Positions 1 through 8,615 of a DNA stretch of 64,000 nucleotides are shown here, in pieces. The translations under genes were made by a program, and so were the position numbers. Each line of letters starts with the position of its first letter. Within the stretch, counting starts at the first letter, position 1. The notes below the pieces were generated by a model. It made no database searches. It had not been told where the DNA came from and worked only from the letters and a program-made list of their open reading frames with translations. This DNA is from Streptomyces griseocarneus (GTDB taxonomy: Bacteria; Actinomycetota; Actinomycetes; Streptomycetales; Streptomycetaceae): the NCBI RefSeq assembly GCF_014655595.1, contig NZ_BNBL01000001.1, forward strand, positions 124,001 through 188,000, in the 5' to 3' direction.

Positions 1-2
1 TG

Positions 3-308
3 GCCTACCTCGCCGCCTGGGCCGACGAGCGGGGCATCGACGTCACGTCCCCCCTGAGCGTCAACGCCGCGCTCGGCATCCAGCTCAAACGAGAGCTGCG
101 CCAGCAGATCCTCAAGCGCACGGTCCGCAACCTGCCGACCCTCACGCCCTTCATGATCGGCGCCACCGTCGGCGCCGTGATGAACCGCCGGGACACCAAG
201 CGCCTCGCCGACAAGGTCCGCAAGGACCTGCGGACCCGCCAGGTGCCCTGGCACGAGCTGCCCGCCGCGCCGTCCGGCCCCTCCGAGCAGGGCCTGGGCC
301 TGGCCTAG
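3..308 (+). CDS. C-terminal part of a conserved hypothetical protein (5' end outside window)
   Basis: The frame is open from the window edge to a TAG stop and gives 101 residues; the start lies upstream of the window. The segment is helical and basic, with a Gly/Ala-rich helix (FMIGATVGAVMNRRDTKRLA) followed by charged residues. This pattern is reminiscent of the end of EcsC-like proteins, but I would not assign the family from this fragment. It converges with the DUF3093 gene on the other strand. The palindromic element 313-476 begins four bases after its stop codon. High GC3 and the clean frame support real coding. Confidence 0.7.
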   Translation, partial: AYLAAWADERGIDVTSPLSVNAALGIQLKRELRQQILKRTVRNLPTLTPFMIGATVGAVMNRRDTKRLADKVRKDLRTRQVPWHELPAAPSGPSEQGLGLA

Positions 309-312
309 GCCC

Positions 313-476
313 TAGGGCGTGTCCGATGGGTCAGCACGAGCCCTGCGGCGCCTGGCACGGCACCTCGCCGCGTTGTCGCATCACCCGAGTACGCCCAGTA
401 CGCGGGAGATGCTCCGCCTTGCGATGCACCGCACCAGACGCCGCAGGGCCCGCACCGACCCATCGGACACGCCCTA
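313..476. repeat. Palindromic MITE-like intergenic element with about 45-bp inverted arms
   Basis: The outermost 20 bases (313-332, tagggcgtgtccgatgggtc) recur as an exact reverse complement at 457-476. The similarity continues inward for another 25 bases or so (ccctgcggcgcctgg against ccctgcggcgtctgg). The centre holds gtacgcccagtacgcgggag. No transposase is inside. Elements with ggcgtgtccgat ends recur between genes in Streptomyces chromosomes, so this looks like a non-autonomous mobile or structural repeat. It fills the gap between two convergent genes, and its right end supplies the TAG stop of the DUF3093 gene. Confidence 0.8.
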
Positions 477-917
477 CGCCCGTACGGCGGCCAGAGCGGC
501 CGCCAGGCGCTCGGGGGAGCGGGTGGAGAGGTAGAGGTAGGGGGTGGGGTCCGCCGGGTCCGTGACCTCGATCCGCAGCGCCGTCGGCACGTAGCCCCGC
601 AGCAGCATGAACGCCCGGGTGTCGGCCTTGTGCGTGCGCCAGGCGCGGGCCTCCTCCGCGTCCAGGACCTCCGGCACCCCCAGCGCCTCCACCGGAATCC
701 GCGCGTCCCCGGCGACGAGCGTGCCGCCCACCACCCGGATCCGCACCGAGCCGTACGAACTGACCGCGACCGCGGTGAGCGCCCCGCCGCCGATCAGGCC
801 GCCGAGCATCGGCAGCGTGCCCAGCGGCAGCAGGATCAGGCCCATGGCGATCCCGGCGAGAACCGCGATGAACCACCAGGAACGGGGCGCGGTCAGGCGT
901 TCTTCGTAAGGCTGCAT
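474..917 (-). CDS. DUF3093 membrane protein
   Basis: A 147-residue protein starting MQPYEERLTAPRSWW. That opening, two N-terminal hydrophobic helices (about residues 14-55) and a basic/beta C-terminal half ending in a short helix match the actinobacterial DUF3093 family. The function is unknown. In Streptomyces this gene normally sits beside dut, as here. I chose the ATG at 917 because an upstream in-frame start would add 44 residues without family character and would run into the divergent thioesterase gene. The stop codon lies inside the palindromic element 313-476, so the last residues may differ from relatives. Confidence 0.88.
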   Translation of the reverse strand: MQPYEERLTAPRSWWFIAVLAGIAMGLILLPLGTLPMLGGLIGGGALTAVAVSSYGSVRIRVVGGTLVAGDARIPVEALGVPEVLDAEEARAWRTHKADTRAFMLLRGYVPTALRIEVTDPADPTPYLYLSTRSPERLAAALAAVRA

Positions 918-976
918 ACGCACAAGCTTGGCACGGGCGGGACCGGGTGCCGCCGTCGCGGGTAAGGTCAGCCCCT

Positions 977-1558
977 GTGAGTGGACGAACGACAGCGACA
1001 CCCCCGCCCGGCGCCGCGCCTCCGGTGCGGCACCCCGAAGCCCCGGCACCCGGCGAGACCATCGGGTCGCACTACGAGTACTGCTTCGGCTGCGGCGGCG
1101 GAGTGGCCCATGGGCTGCACCTTCAGACGCGGGCCGGCGAGGGCGTCAGCGTCACCGCCGAGTTCCGGGTCAAGGAGGCCCACCAGGGGGCGCCCGGGCT
1201 CGCGCACGGCGGAGTGCTGGCCACGGCCCTGGACGAGACGCTGGGCGGCCTGGGCTGGCTGCTGAGGGTCATCGCCGTCACCGGCCGGCTGGAGACGGAC
1301 TACGTCCGCCCGGTGCCGGTGGGCGCGGTGCTCCACCTCGAGGCCGAGGTCGTCGCGGTGGCGGGCCGCAAGATCTTCTGCACCGCCACGGGCCGCATCG
1401 GCGCCCCCGACGGGCCGGTCGCCGTGCGCGCGGACGCGGTGTTCATCGAGGTCAAGATCGACCACTTCATCGAGAACGGCCGCAAGCAGGAGATCCAGGC
1501 CGTCCTCGCCGACCCCGACCAGGTGAAGGTCGCCCGAGCATTTGAGGTGAACCCCTGA
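977..1558 (+). CDS. PaaI-like hotdog-fold thioesterase
   Basis: 193 residues with a C-terminal hotdog domain. It has the YCFGCG motif near the N-terminus, the HGG turn (H77-G79) at the head of the long helix and acidic residues D86/E87 where these enzymes place catalytic carboxylates. The family hydrolyses acyl-CoA thioesters; the substrate cannot be read from sequence. I prefer the GTG at 977 (product MSGRTTATPP) over the GTG at 947. The Pro-rich first 30 residues are probably disordered. The stop overlaps the dut start (TGATG), so the two genes are translationally coupled. It is divergent from the DUF3093 gene. Confidence 0.85.
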   Translation: MSGRTTATPPPGAAPPVRHPEAPAPGETIGSHYEYCFGCGGGVAHGLHLQTRAGEGVSVTAEFRVKEAHQGAPGLAHGGVLATALDETLGGLGWLLRVIAVTGRLETDYVRPVPVGAVLHLEAEVVAVAGRKIFCTATGRIGAPDGPVAVRADAVFIEVKIDHFIENGRKQEIQAVLADPDQVKVARAFEVNP

Positions 1559-2055
1559 TGCGTCCGCCCGTCGACGTCCTCATCCGCCGGGTCGACCCCG
1601 AGGTGCCCCTTCCCTCGTACGGTCACCCCGGTGACGCCGGGTGCGACCTGGTCACCACGGAGGCCGCCGAGCTCGCCCCCGGCGAGCGGATGGTGCTGCC
1701 CACCGGCGTCTCGATCGCGCTGCCCGACGGGTACGCCGCGTTCGTCCATCCCCGCTCGGGCCTCGCCGCCCGCTGCGGGGTGTCCATGGTCAATGCCCCG
1801 GGCACCATCGATGCCGGGTACCGTGGAGAGATCAAGGTGATTGTGGTCAATCTGGACCCGCGCGAGAGCGTCCGGTTCGAGAGGTTCGACCGCATCGCCC
1901 AGTTGGTAGTCCAGCAGGTCGAGAAGGTCCGCTTCCACGAGGTGGCGGAGCTTCCCGGCTCGGCACGGGCCGAAGGGGGCTTCGGGTCCACCGGTGGCCA
2001 CGCTGCCGTGGGGAATGGATTCGCTTCGGTCGCCCGCGACCGGGAAGGACAGTGA
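1558..2055 (+). CDS. dut: Deoxyuridine 5'-triphosphate nucleotidohydrolase (dUTPase)
   Basis: Cytosolic trimeric enzyme that cleaves dUTP to dUMP and diphosphate, which keeps uracil out of DNA and feeds dTMP synthesis. All five family motifs are present in order: GDAGCDL (about 24-30), PRSGLA (65-70), the motif III segment with GTIDAGYRG (82-90), RIAQLVV (111-117) and the C-terminal Gly-rich lid RAEGGFGSTGG (137-147). The length of 165 residues fits trimeric dUTPases. The ATG overlaps the thioesterase stop by one base. The short tail after the lid overlaps the leader of the next gene. Confidence 0.97.
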   Translation: MRPPVDVLIRRVDPEVPLPSYGHPGDAGCDLVTTEAAELAPGERMVLPTGVSIALPDGYAAFVHPRSGLAARCGVSMVNAPGTIDAGYRGEIKVIVVNLDPRESVRFERFDRIAQLVVQQVEKVRFHEVAELPGSARAEGGFGSTGGHAAVGNGFASVARDREGQ

Positions 2056-2056
2056 C

Positions 2057-2842
2057 GTGTTCGGTCGTCGCCGCAAGCGCAGCGAGGACGTTGTCGAGAG
2101 TGCCGACCGCCTCGACGACGTGACCTCCGATGAGTCGGCCGGGGACGCCCTCGCCGACGAGGACGCACATGCCACCGCGGCCGAGAGCCGGATCCGGCTG
2201 GAGCCGGAGCCGCGCCCCGACGGGCCGTGGGACATCTCCGAGGTCAGGGAGCCCGGCGACGGGCGCGTGGACCTCGGTGGACTGTTCGTGCCCGGTGTCG
2301 AGGGCATGGAGCTGAGGGTCGAGGTCGCCGGGGACGCGATCGTCGCCGCGACCGTGGTGCTGCGCGACAGCGCCGTACAGCTCCAGGCGTTCGCCGCCCC
2401 CAAGCGCGAGGGCATCTGGCACGAGGTCCGGGAAGAGATCGCCGGCGGCATCACCCAGCAGGGCGGTGTCGTGGACGAGGTCGAGGGGCCGCTCGGCTGG
2501 GAGCTGCGGGCCCAGGTGCCCGTGGCGCTGCCGGACGGCACCCAGGGCGTACAGCTGGTGCGCTTCGTCGGCTGCGACGGACCGCGCTGGTTCCTGCGCG
2601 GTGTGATCTCGGGCCAGGGCGCGGTGCAGCCGCAGACCGCCGGGCTGCTGGAGCAGATCTTCCGCGACACCGTCGTGGTGCGCGGCGAGTCGCCGATGGC
2701 GCCCCGCGACCCGATCGTGCTGAAGCTGCCCGACGACGCCCAGATGGTGGCCGAGGGCCTGCAGCAGGAGGAGCAGGGCTCGCGCTTCGCGGGCGGCGTC
2801 GACCGCCTCCAGCGCGGCCCGGAGACCACCGAGGTGCGCTGA
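2057..2842 (+). CDS. DUF3710 protein
   Basis: 261 residues: a charged, probably disordered N-terminus (FGRRRKRSEDVVESADRLDD) then a globular alpha/beta domain of the actinobacterial DUF3710 family, with WDISEV and GVDRLQRGPE segments. The function is unknown. The GTG at 2057, one base after the dut stop, is preceded by GGGAAGGA at good spacing. The in-frame start at 1994 would overlap dut heavily, so I reject it. Tight spacing suggests co-transcription with dut. A strong terminator-like hairpin follows. Confidence 0.88.
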   Translation: MFGRRRKRSEDVVESADRLDDVTSDESAGDALADEDAHATAAESRIRLEPEPRPDGPWDISEVREPGDGRVDLGGLFVPGVEGMELRVEVAGDAIVAATVVLRDSAVQLQAFAAPKREGIWHEVREEIAGGITQQGGVVDEVEGPLGWELRAQVPVALPDGTQGVQLVRFVGCDGPRWFLRGVISGQGAVQPQTAGLLEQIFRDTVVVRGESPMAPRDPIVLKLPDDAQMVAEGLQQEEQGSRFAGGVDRLQRGPETTEVR

Positions 2843-2912
2843 CCTCCGTCTGATCATCAGTCCGGTCACCGGGCGGCCAACCAGCCGGCCGGGCGGCCGG
2901 AATGTGCCGTTT

Positions 2913-2957
2913 CGCTGGGCCGGAACCCCGTGCAGGGGTTCCGGCCCAGCGGCGTTT
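2913..2957 (+). terminator. Rho-independent-type terminator after DUF3710
   Basis: A 16-base arm (2914-2929) pairs perfectly with 2935-2950 around a five-base loop, extendable by one pair. It is followed by ggcgttttcg with a short T run. It closes the thioesterase-dut-DUF3710 unit and isolates the kdp operon. Confidence 0.85.
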
Positions 2958-3057
2958 TCGCAGGTCGAGGCGGCGTGCGTATGGATCTCGTCAAGGGGGC
3001 GCTAATGGCCGTAAGGGAGGCGTCAACGAACCTCCTACGCGCCGGTGGCGGCTGTTT

Positions 3058-3091
3058 CCTCTAGAGGTCCGTTCATCCGAACCTCTCTAGG
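3058..3091 (+). promoter_or_regulatory. Hairpin over the ribosome binding site of the kdp operon leader
   Basis: The arms cctctagaggt (3058-3068) and acctctctagg (3081-3091) pair with a two-by-two internal loop around a 12-base loop. The right arm overlaps the aggag that serves the ATG at 3100. Folding would hide the first ribosome binding site, so translation of the operon could be gated here. No protein operator or known riboswitch is recognised. Confidence 0.4.
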
Positions 3092-3099
3092 AGCACACG

Positions 3100-3183
3100 A
3101 TGGCCGATGTGGCCTTCGTCGTCACCACGATCGCGGTCTTCGCGCTGGTGGCTCTCGTCGCCAAGGGGGTGACGAAGCTGTGA
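3100..3183 (+). CDS. Small single-pass membrane protein at the head of the kdp operon
   Basis: A 27-residue product ([20 protein letters not shown] then AKGVTKL): one hydrophobic helix with a basic cytosolic end. An aggag ribosome binding site lies eight bases upstream, and the stop overlaps the kdpF GTG start (GTGA). It resembles KdpF in size and topology but is distinct, and KdpF follows. The likely role, by inference, is an extra stabilising subunit or a leader for coupled translation of kdpF. Such short genes are easily missed by gene callers. Confidence 0.65.
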   Translation: MADVAFVVTTIAVFALVALVAKGVTKL

Positions 3184-3269
3184 CCGCCGAGAACATCGTC
3201 GGCCTCGTCGTGGCCGTCGCCCTGCTGGGCTACCTGATCCTCGCCCTCGTCTTCCCGGAGAGGTTCTGA
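3180..3269 (+). CDS. kdpF: KdpF, small stabilising subunit of the K+ pump
   Basis: 29 residues ([20 protein letters not shown] then LALVFPERF), a single transmembrane helix ending in the PERF tail typical of KdpF. KdpF binds and stabilises the KdpABC complex in the membrane. The GTG start overlaps the preceding stop by four bases, and kdpA begins eight bases after its stop, so the genes are coupled. The length matches KdpF of other bacteria (about 29 residues). Confidence 0.93.
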   Translation: MTAENIVGLVVAVALLGYLILALVFPERF

Positions 3270-3277
3270 GTACTGAC

Positions 3278-4969
3278 ATGAGCCCCGTTCTCTCCGGAGT
3301 CCTCCAGCTCACCGCCCTGATCGCCGCGCTGGCCCTGGTGTACCGCCCGCTCGGCGACTACATGGCCCGCGTCTACGGCTCGGACAAGCACCTGCGCCCC
3401 GAGAAGTGGATATACCGGCTCATCGGCGCCGACCCGAGTGCCGAGATGCGCTGGCCCGCCTATCTGCGCGGCGTCCTCGCCTTCTCGGTGGCCGGCGTCC
3501 TCTTCCTCTACCTGCTCCAGCGCGTCCAGGGCATCCTGCCGGACTCCCTGTCGCTCGGCTTCACCGCGATCAGCCCCGACCAGGCGTTCAACACCGCCGC
3601 GTCGTTCGTCGCCAACACCAACTGGCAGTCGTACTCCGGCGAGCAGGCCATGGGCCACGCCGTGCAGACGCTGGGCCTCGCGGTGCAGAACTTCGTCTCC
3701 GCCGCCGTCGGCATGGCCGTCGCCATCGCGCTCGTACGGGGCTTCGCCCGCTCCCGCACCGGCGACCTGGGCAACTTCTGGGCCGACCTGGTGCGCGGCA
3801 CGGTGCGCATCCTCATCCCGCTCTCCGTCGTCGGCGCGCTGATCCTCGTCGCCTGCGGCGCGATCCAGAACTTCGCCGGCATCCACGGGATCGGGCAGCT
3901 CACCGGCGGCACCCAGCAGGTCAACGGCGGCGCCGTGGCCTCGCAGGAGGTCATCAAGGAGCTGGGCACCAACGGCGGCGGCTACTTCAACGCCAACTCC
4001 GCCCACCCCTTCGAGAACCCCAACGCCTTCACCAACCTCTTCGAGGCGTTCCTCATCCTCGTCATCCCCTTCTCGCTGACGCGGACCTTCGGCAGGCTCG
4101 TGGGCAACGTCAAGCAGGGCTACGCGATCCTGGCCACCATGGGCCTGATCTGGCTCGGCTTCACCGCGCTGATGATGTGGACCGAGTACGCCGGCCACGG
4201 CGCGGCGCTCCAGGCCGCCGGCGGCGCGATGGAGGGCAAGGAACAGCGCTTCGGCGTCGGCGCCTCCGCCATCTTCGCGACCACCACGACGCTGACCTCC
4301 ACCGGAGCGGTGGACTCCTTCCACTCCTCCTTCACCGGCCTCGGCGGCGGCATCACGCTGCTCGGCATGATGCTGGGCGAGATCGCGCCCGGCGGCGTCG
4401 GCTCCGGCCTCTACGGCATGCTCGTCATGGCGATCATCGCGGTCTTCATCGCGGGCCTGATGGTCGGCCGGACGCCCGAGTACCTCGGCAAGAAGATCGG
4501 CACCCGCGAGATCAAGCTCGCCGCCTGCTACATCCTCATCACCCCGACCCTGGTGCTGGGCTTCACCGCCCTGTCCATGGCGCTGTCCTCGCCGCCGGAG
4601 TCGATCCTCAACACCGCCGGCAACTCGGTGGACGGCAGCGGCGCCCACGGCTTCTCCGAGGTGCTCTACGCGTTCACCTCCGGCGCCAACAACAACGGCT
4701 CGGCCTTCGCGGGCCTGAACGCCAACACGCCCTGGTACAACACCACGATCGGCCTCGCCATGCTGCTCGGCCGCTTCCTGCCGATGGTCTTCGTCCTGGC
4801 GCTGGCCGGCTCGCTCGCCGAGCAGAAGCCCGTCCCCGAGACGGCGGGAACCCTGCGCACGGAGAAGCCGCTCTTCGCGGGTCTGCTCGTCGGCGCGATC
4901 CTCATCATCACCGGCTTGACCTACTTCCCGGCCCTGGCCCTTGGCCCGATGGCGGAGGGACTTTCATGA
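3278..4969 (+). CDS. kdpA: KdpA, K+-translocating channel subunit
   Basis: 563 residues, the usual KdpA size, with about ten hydrophobic helices. KdpA is the channel-like subunit that selects K+ for the ATP-driven KdpFABC pump under K+ limitation. Four filter-like repeats are expected, and clear ones include NTNWQSY, GTNGGG (G230-G235), TSTGAVDS and [10 protein letters not shown]. The ATG follows kdpF by eight bases, and the TGA overlaps the kdpB ATG (ATGA). Nothing is missing. Confidence 0.98.
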   Translation: MSPVLSGVLQLTALIAALALVYRPLGDYMARVYGSDKHLRPEKWIYRLIGADPSAEMRWPAYLRGVLAFSVAGVLFLYLLQRVQGILPDSLSLGFTAISPDQAFNTAASFVANTNWQSYSGEQAMGHAVQTLGLAVQNFVSAAVGMAVAIALVRGFARSRTGDLGNFWADLVRGTVRILIPLSVVGALILVACGAIQNFAGIHGIGQLTGGTQQVNGGAVASQEVIKELGTNGGGYFNANSAHPFENPNAFTNLFEAFLILVIPFSLTRTFGRLVGNVKQGYAILATMGLIWLGFTALMMWTEYAGHGAALQAAGGAMEGKEQRFGVGASAIFATTTTLTSTGAVDSFHSSFTGLGGGITLLGMMLGEIAPGGVGSGLYGMLVMAIIAVFIAGLMVGRTPEYLGKKIGTREIKLAACYILITPTLVLGFTALSMALSSPPESILNTAGNSVDGSGAHGFSEVLYAFTSGANNNGSAFAGLNANTPWYNTTIGLAMLLGRFLPMVFVLALAGSLAEQKPVPETAGTLRTEKPLFAGLLVGAILIITGLTYFPALALGPMAEGLS

Positions 4970-7074
4970 GCACCACCACCCCTGTCCGTACCGAGCCCGA
5001 GGACCCCAAGGACACCCGGGAGCACGGACACCAGGAGACCGGCCGCGTCTCCGGCGGCCTCTTCGACCCGGCCCAGCTGATGACGTCGCTGCCGGACGCC
5101 TTCCGCAAGCTCGACCCCCGGGTGATGGTCAAGTCCCCGGTCATGTTCGTCGTCCTGATCGGCTCGGTGGTCACCACCGTGCTGGCGCTGAAGCACCCGG
5201 GCGACTGGTTCGGCTGGGCGATCACCGTCTGGCTGTGGCTGACCGTCCTCTTCGCCAACCTCGCCGAGGCCGTGGCCGAGGGCCGCGGCAAGGCCCAGGC
5301 CGACACCCTGCGCAAGGCCAAGACCGACACGGTGGCGCGCCGCCTGAACGGTGACACCGAGGAGTCGGTGCCCGGCACCGAGCTGCGCGTGGGCGACCTC
5401 GTCGTCTGCGAGGCCGGCGACGTCATCCCGGGCGACGGCGACGTCGTCGAGGGCGTGGCCTCCGTCGACGAGTCCGCGATCACGGGCGAATCGGCCCCGG
5501 TCATCCGCGAGTCGGGCGGCGACCGCTCGGCGGTCACCGGCGGCACCAAGGTCCTCTCCGACCGCATCGTCATCAAGATCACGACGAAGCCCGGCGAGAC
5601 CTTCATCGACCGCATGATCAACCTGGTCGAGGGCGCCGCCCGGCAGAAGACGCCGAACGAGATAGCCCTCAACATCCTGCTGGCCTCGCTCACCATCGTC
5701 TTCCTGCTGGCCGTCCTCACCCTCCAGCCGTTCGCCATCTACGCCGGCGCCGAGCAGACGATGATCGTGCTGGCCGCCCTGCTGGTCTGCCTCATCCCGA
5801 CCACCATCGGCGCGCTGCTCTCCGCGATCGGCATCGCGGGCATGGACCGGCTCGTGCAGCGCAACGTCCTGGCGATGTCCGGGCGCGCGGTGGAGGCCGC
5901 GGGCGACGTCTCGACGCTGCTGCTCGACAAGACCGGCACCATCACCTACGGCAACCGCCAGGCCGCCGAGTTCGTCCCCGTCAAGGGCACCACGGCCGCC
6001 GAGGTGGCGGACGCCGCCCAGCTGTCCTCGCTCGCCGACGAGACGCCCGAGGGCCGCTCGATCGTCGTCCTGGCCAAGGAGAAGTACGGCCTGCGCGAGC
6101 GCCACGAGGGCGAGCTGGTGGGCGCCGAGTGGGTGCCCTTCACGGCCCAGACCCGCATGTCGGGCGTCGACGTGGACGGCAGGAAAGTCCGCAAGGGCGC
6201 GACCGGTTCGGTCATCGCCTGGGTGGAGGAGCGCGGCGGCCGCGTCGCGGAGGACGCCCGGACGCTGACCGACGAGATCTCCCAGGCGGGCGGCACGCCG
6301 CTGCTGGTGGCCCGGGAGGACGAGAAGGGCGCGCGCGTCCTGGGTGTCATCCACCTCAAGGACGTCGTCAAGGAGGGCATGCGGGAGCGCTTCGAGGAGC
6401 TGCGCCGCATGGGCATCAAGACCGTCATGATCACGGGTGACAACCCGCTGACGGCCGCCGCCATCGCCGAGGAGGCCGGCGTCGACGACTTCCTCGCCGA
6501 GGCCACCCCCGAGGACAAGATGGCCCTCATCAAGCGCGAGCAGGCCGGCGGCAAGCTGGTCGCGATGACGGGCGACGGCACGAACGACGCGCCCGCGCTG
6601 GCCCAGGCGGACGTGGGCGTGGCCATGAACACCGGCACCTCGGCCGCCAAGGAGGCCGGGAACATGGTGGACCTGGACTCCGACCCCACCAAGCTCATCG
6701 AGATCGTCGAGATCGGCAAGCAGCTGCTCATCACGCGCGGCGCCCTGACGACCTTCTCCATCGCCAACGACGTCGCCAAGTACTTCGCCATCATCCCGGC
6801 GATGTTCGCGGTGGCCTACCCCGGCCTGGACAAGCTCAACATCATGGGCCTGACCTCGCCCGAGTCCGCGATCCTGTCGGCCGTCATCTTCAACGCGCTG
6901 ATCATCGTGGCGCTGGTGCCGCTCGCCCTCAAGGGCGTGCGCTACCGCCCGATGAGCGCGGACGCCATGCTCCGGCGCAACCTCCTGATCTACGGACTGG
7001 GCGGCCTGGTATCCCCGTTCATCGGCATCAAGATCATCGACCTGCTCATCTCCCTCATCCCTGGCATCGGGTGA
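4966..7074 (+). CDS. kdpB: KdpB, P-type ATPase subunit of the K+ pump
   Basis: 702-residue P-type ATPase that hydrolyses ATP to drive K+ uptake through KdpA. Visible motifs: actuator TGES (T173-S176), phosphorylation site DKTGT with D321, KGA nucleotide-binding segment, and hinge GDGTNDAPA (from G536). The first 45 residues are Streptomyces-type charged extension. The ATG at 4966 overlaps the kdpA stop. kdpC starts four bases after its stop. All catalytic residues are intact, so the pump should be functional. Confidence 0.98.
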   Translation: MSTTTPVRTEPEDPKDTREHGHQETGRVSGGLFDPAQLMTSLPDAFRKLDPRVMVKSPVMFVVLIGSVVTTVLALKHPGDWFGWAITVWLWLTVLFANLAEAVAEGRGKAQADTLRKAKTDTVARRLNGDTEESVPGTELRVGDLVVCEAGDVIPGDGDVVEGVASVDESAITGESAPVIRESGGDRSAVTGGTKVLSDRIVIKITTKPGETFIDRMINLVEGAARQKTPNEIALNILLASLTIVFLLAVLTLQPFAIYAGAEQTMIVLAALLVCLIPTTIGALLSAIGIAGMDRLVQRNVLAMSGRAVEAAGDVSTLLLDKTGTITYGNRQAAEFVPVKGTTAAEVADAAQLSSLADETPEGRSIVVLAKEKYGLRERHEGELVGAEWVPFTAQTRMSGVDVDGRKVRKGATGSVIAWVEERGGRVAEDARTLTDEISQAGGTPLLVAREDEKGARVLGVIHLKDVVKEGMRERFEELRRMGIKTVMITGDNPLTAAAIAEEAGVDDFLAEATPEDKMALIKREQAGGKLVAMTGDGTNDAPALAQADVGVAMNTGTSAAKEAGNMVDLDSDPTKLIEIVEIGKQLLITRGALTTFSIANDVAKYFAIIPAMFAVAYPGLDKLNIMGLTSPESAILSAVIFNALIIVALVPLALKGVRYRPMSADAMLRRNLLIYGLGGLVSPFIGIKIIDLLISLIPGIG

Positions 7075-7078
7075 CGTC

Positions 7079-7732
7079 ATGAACAACTCCGTACGCGGCA
7101 CCGCCCGCCTGCTGGGCGCCGGGCTCCGCGCCCTCCTCGTCCTCACCGTGGTCTGCGGGGTGATCTACCCGCTGGTCGTCACCGGCATCGCGCAGGCGGC
7201 CTTCCACGACAAGGCCAACGGCTCGGAGATCAAGGCCGGCGGCCGGTCCGTCGGCTCCGAGCGGCTCGGCCAGACCTACGACCTCGAGGAGAAGGACAAG
7301 GACGGCAACCCGCTGCCCGACCCGAAGTTCTTCCAGCCCCGCCCCTCGGCGGCCGGCCCCAACACCGAGAACACCCGCTACAAGCTGCTGGTCTCCGGCG
7401 CCTCCAACCTCGCCGCGGACAGCAAGGTGCTGCTGGACGGCGTCGAGCGACGGCGCACGGACGTCGCGGCCTTCAACGGCGTCTCCCCGTCCTCGGTCCC
7501 GGTGGACGCCCTCACCGCCTCCGCCTCCGGCGTCGACCCCGACATCTCGCCGGCGTACGCCCGCCTGCAGGCCAAGCGGGTCGCCACGGCGAACCACCTG
7601 CCGGCGGCGAAGGTCGAGAAGCTGGTCGAGGACCATGTCGACGGCCGCGTGCTGGGCTTCATGGGTGAGGAGCGGGTGAACGTGCTCAGGCTCAACGTGG
7701 CGCTGAAGGAGCTGGCGGCGGCGAAGGGCTGA
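7079..7732 (+). CDS. kdpC: KdpC, periplasm-facing subunit of the K+ pump
   Basis: 217 residues with one N-terminal transmembrane helix (about residues 12-38) and an extracytoplasmic domain. It shows the family signatures FFQPRPSAAG and, later, DPDISPAYARLQ. KdpC stabilises the complex and is thought to increase ligand affinity. It closes the kdpFABC operon and is followed by a strong hairpin terminator. An insert near residues 80-100 (the GRSVGSE to GNPLPDP stretch) is common in actinomycete versions. Confidence 0.97.
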   Translation: MNNSVRGTARLLGAGLRALLVLTVVCGVIYPLVVTGIAQAAFHDKANGSEIKAGGRSVGSERLGQTYDLEEKDKDGNPLPDPKFFQPRPSAAGPNTENTRYKLLVSGASNLAADSKVLLDGVERRRTDVAAFNGVSPSSVPVDALTASASGVDPDISPAYARLQAKRVATANHLPAAKVEKLVEDHVDGRVLGFMGEERVNVLRLNVALKELAAAKG

Positions 7733-7750
7733 CCGCCCGCCTTGGGGGGA

Positions 7751-7791
7751 AACGTCGGCAGGCGGGGCTCATCGCCCTGCCTGCCGACGTT
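7751..7791 (+). terminator. Terminator after kdpC
   Basis: The 13-base arm aacgtcggcaggc (7751-7763) pairs perfectly with 7779-7791. There is no long T run, as is usual in Streptomyces. It separates kdpFABC from the lectin gene. Confidence 0.8.
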
Positions 7792-7882
7792 CGGGTAGAG
7801 GTCCTTCCGCTTGTTCAGCCTTGAGCTGATTGTCCGTCTATTACCGTGTGCGGCACGGTTCGAGCTGGCTACGATCGCCGAC

Positions 7883-8557
7883 ATGAAGATCACCATGAAG
7901 CTCGCCACCATCGCGGCCTCCGGTGCCGCCGTCGTCATGATGACCCCCGCCGCCGGCCACGCCGCCGAGACGCCGGGCGCCCGTACGCTCTTCGTCAACA
8001 ACCACAGCAACCAGTGCCTGCAGATCGCGGACCCGAGCGCCGGCAACGGCGCTCCCGCCACGCAGGGCTACTGCGAGAACGGACAGAAGTCGCAGTGGCG
8101 CGCCGAGCGGGTCGGCACGACGCGGGACTTCAGAATCGTCAACGTCGTCACCGGCAAGTGCCTGGAGATAGCCGACTCCCGCAAGGACAACGGTGCCCCC
8201 GCCCAGCAGTGGACCTGCGTCGACAAGCTCGACACCCAGCTCTGGGCCTTCGAGTTCGCCAACGACAACGGGCTGATCTTCAACAAGAACAGCGCCAAGG
8301 TCCTCGAGGTCGAGAACTCCGCCATCAAGCCCGGTGCGCGCGTCCAGCAGTGGTCGTACGCCGGCGCCCCCGGCCAGTGGTGGCGCTCGGTCCAGGTCCC
8401 CGGCACCGCCACCCCCACCCCGCAGCCCTCGGCGCCGTCGACCACGGCGCCCACCCCGCGGCCCACCGTCCAGCCCTCGCAGCCGCCCACCGCGGCCCCG
8501 CAGCCCTCGAAGGCCCCCTCCACCCCGCAGCCGGCCGCGACCGTCGTCGTCGGCTAG
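7883..8557 (+). CDS. Secreted ricin-type beta-trefoil lectin with Pro/Thr/Ser tail
   Basis: 224 residues. Residues 1-30 form a Sec signal peptide (MKITMKLATIAASGAAVV) with a likely AxA cleavage near GHAAE. A RICIN-type trefoil follows (about 35-175), with repeated CLQIADPS, CLEIADSRKDNGAPAQQW and VLEVENS units. Each holds the QxW-like core that binds sugars. The last 50 residues are Pro/Thr/Ser-rich (TPTPQPSAP repeats), a low-complexity tail that may span the cell wall. No catalytic domain is attached. It is monocistronic, between the kdpC terminator and a convergent acetyltransferase gene. A carbohydrate-binding exoprotein is the best call. Confidence 0.85.
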   Translation: MKITMKLATIAASGAAVVMMTPAAGHAAETPGARTLFVNNHSNQCLQIADPSAGNGAPATQGYCENGQKSQWRAERVGTTRDFRIVNVVTGKCLEIADSRKDNGAPAQQWTCVDKLDTQLWAFEFANDNGLIFNKNSAKVLEVENSAIKPGARVQQWSYAGAPGQWWRSVQVPGTATPTPQPSAPSTTAPTPRPTVQPSQPPTAAPQPSKAPSTPQPAATVVVG

Positions 8558-8615
8558 TCGCCCCCGCCCCCGTCCCGGTGTCCCGGGGCGGGGGCGTCCG
8601 CGTGCCCGGGGGAGC

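Noticed and set aside
4921-7146. Long minus-strand open frame opposite kdpB
   Set aside because: It mirrors the GC3-driven codon pattern of kdpB and reads as His/Arg/Gly-rich text without any domain; the plus-strand P-type ATPase is certain.
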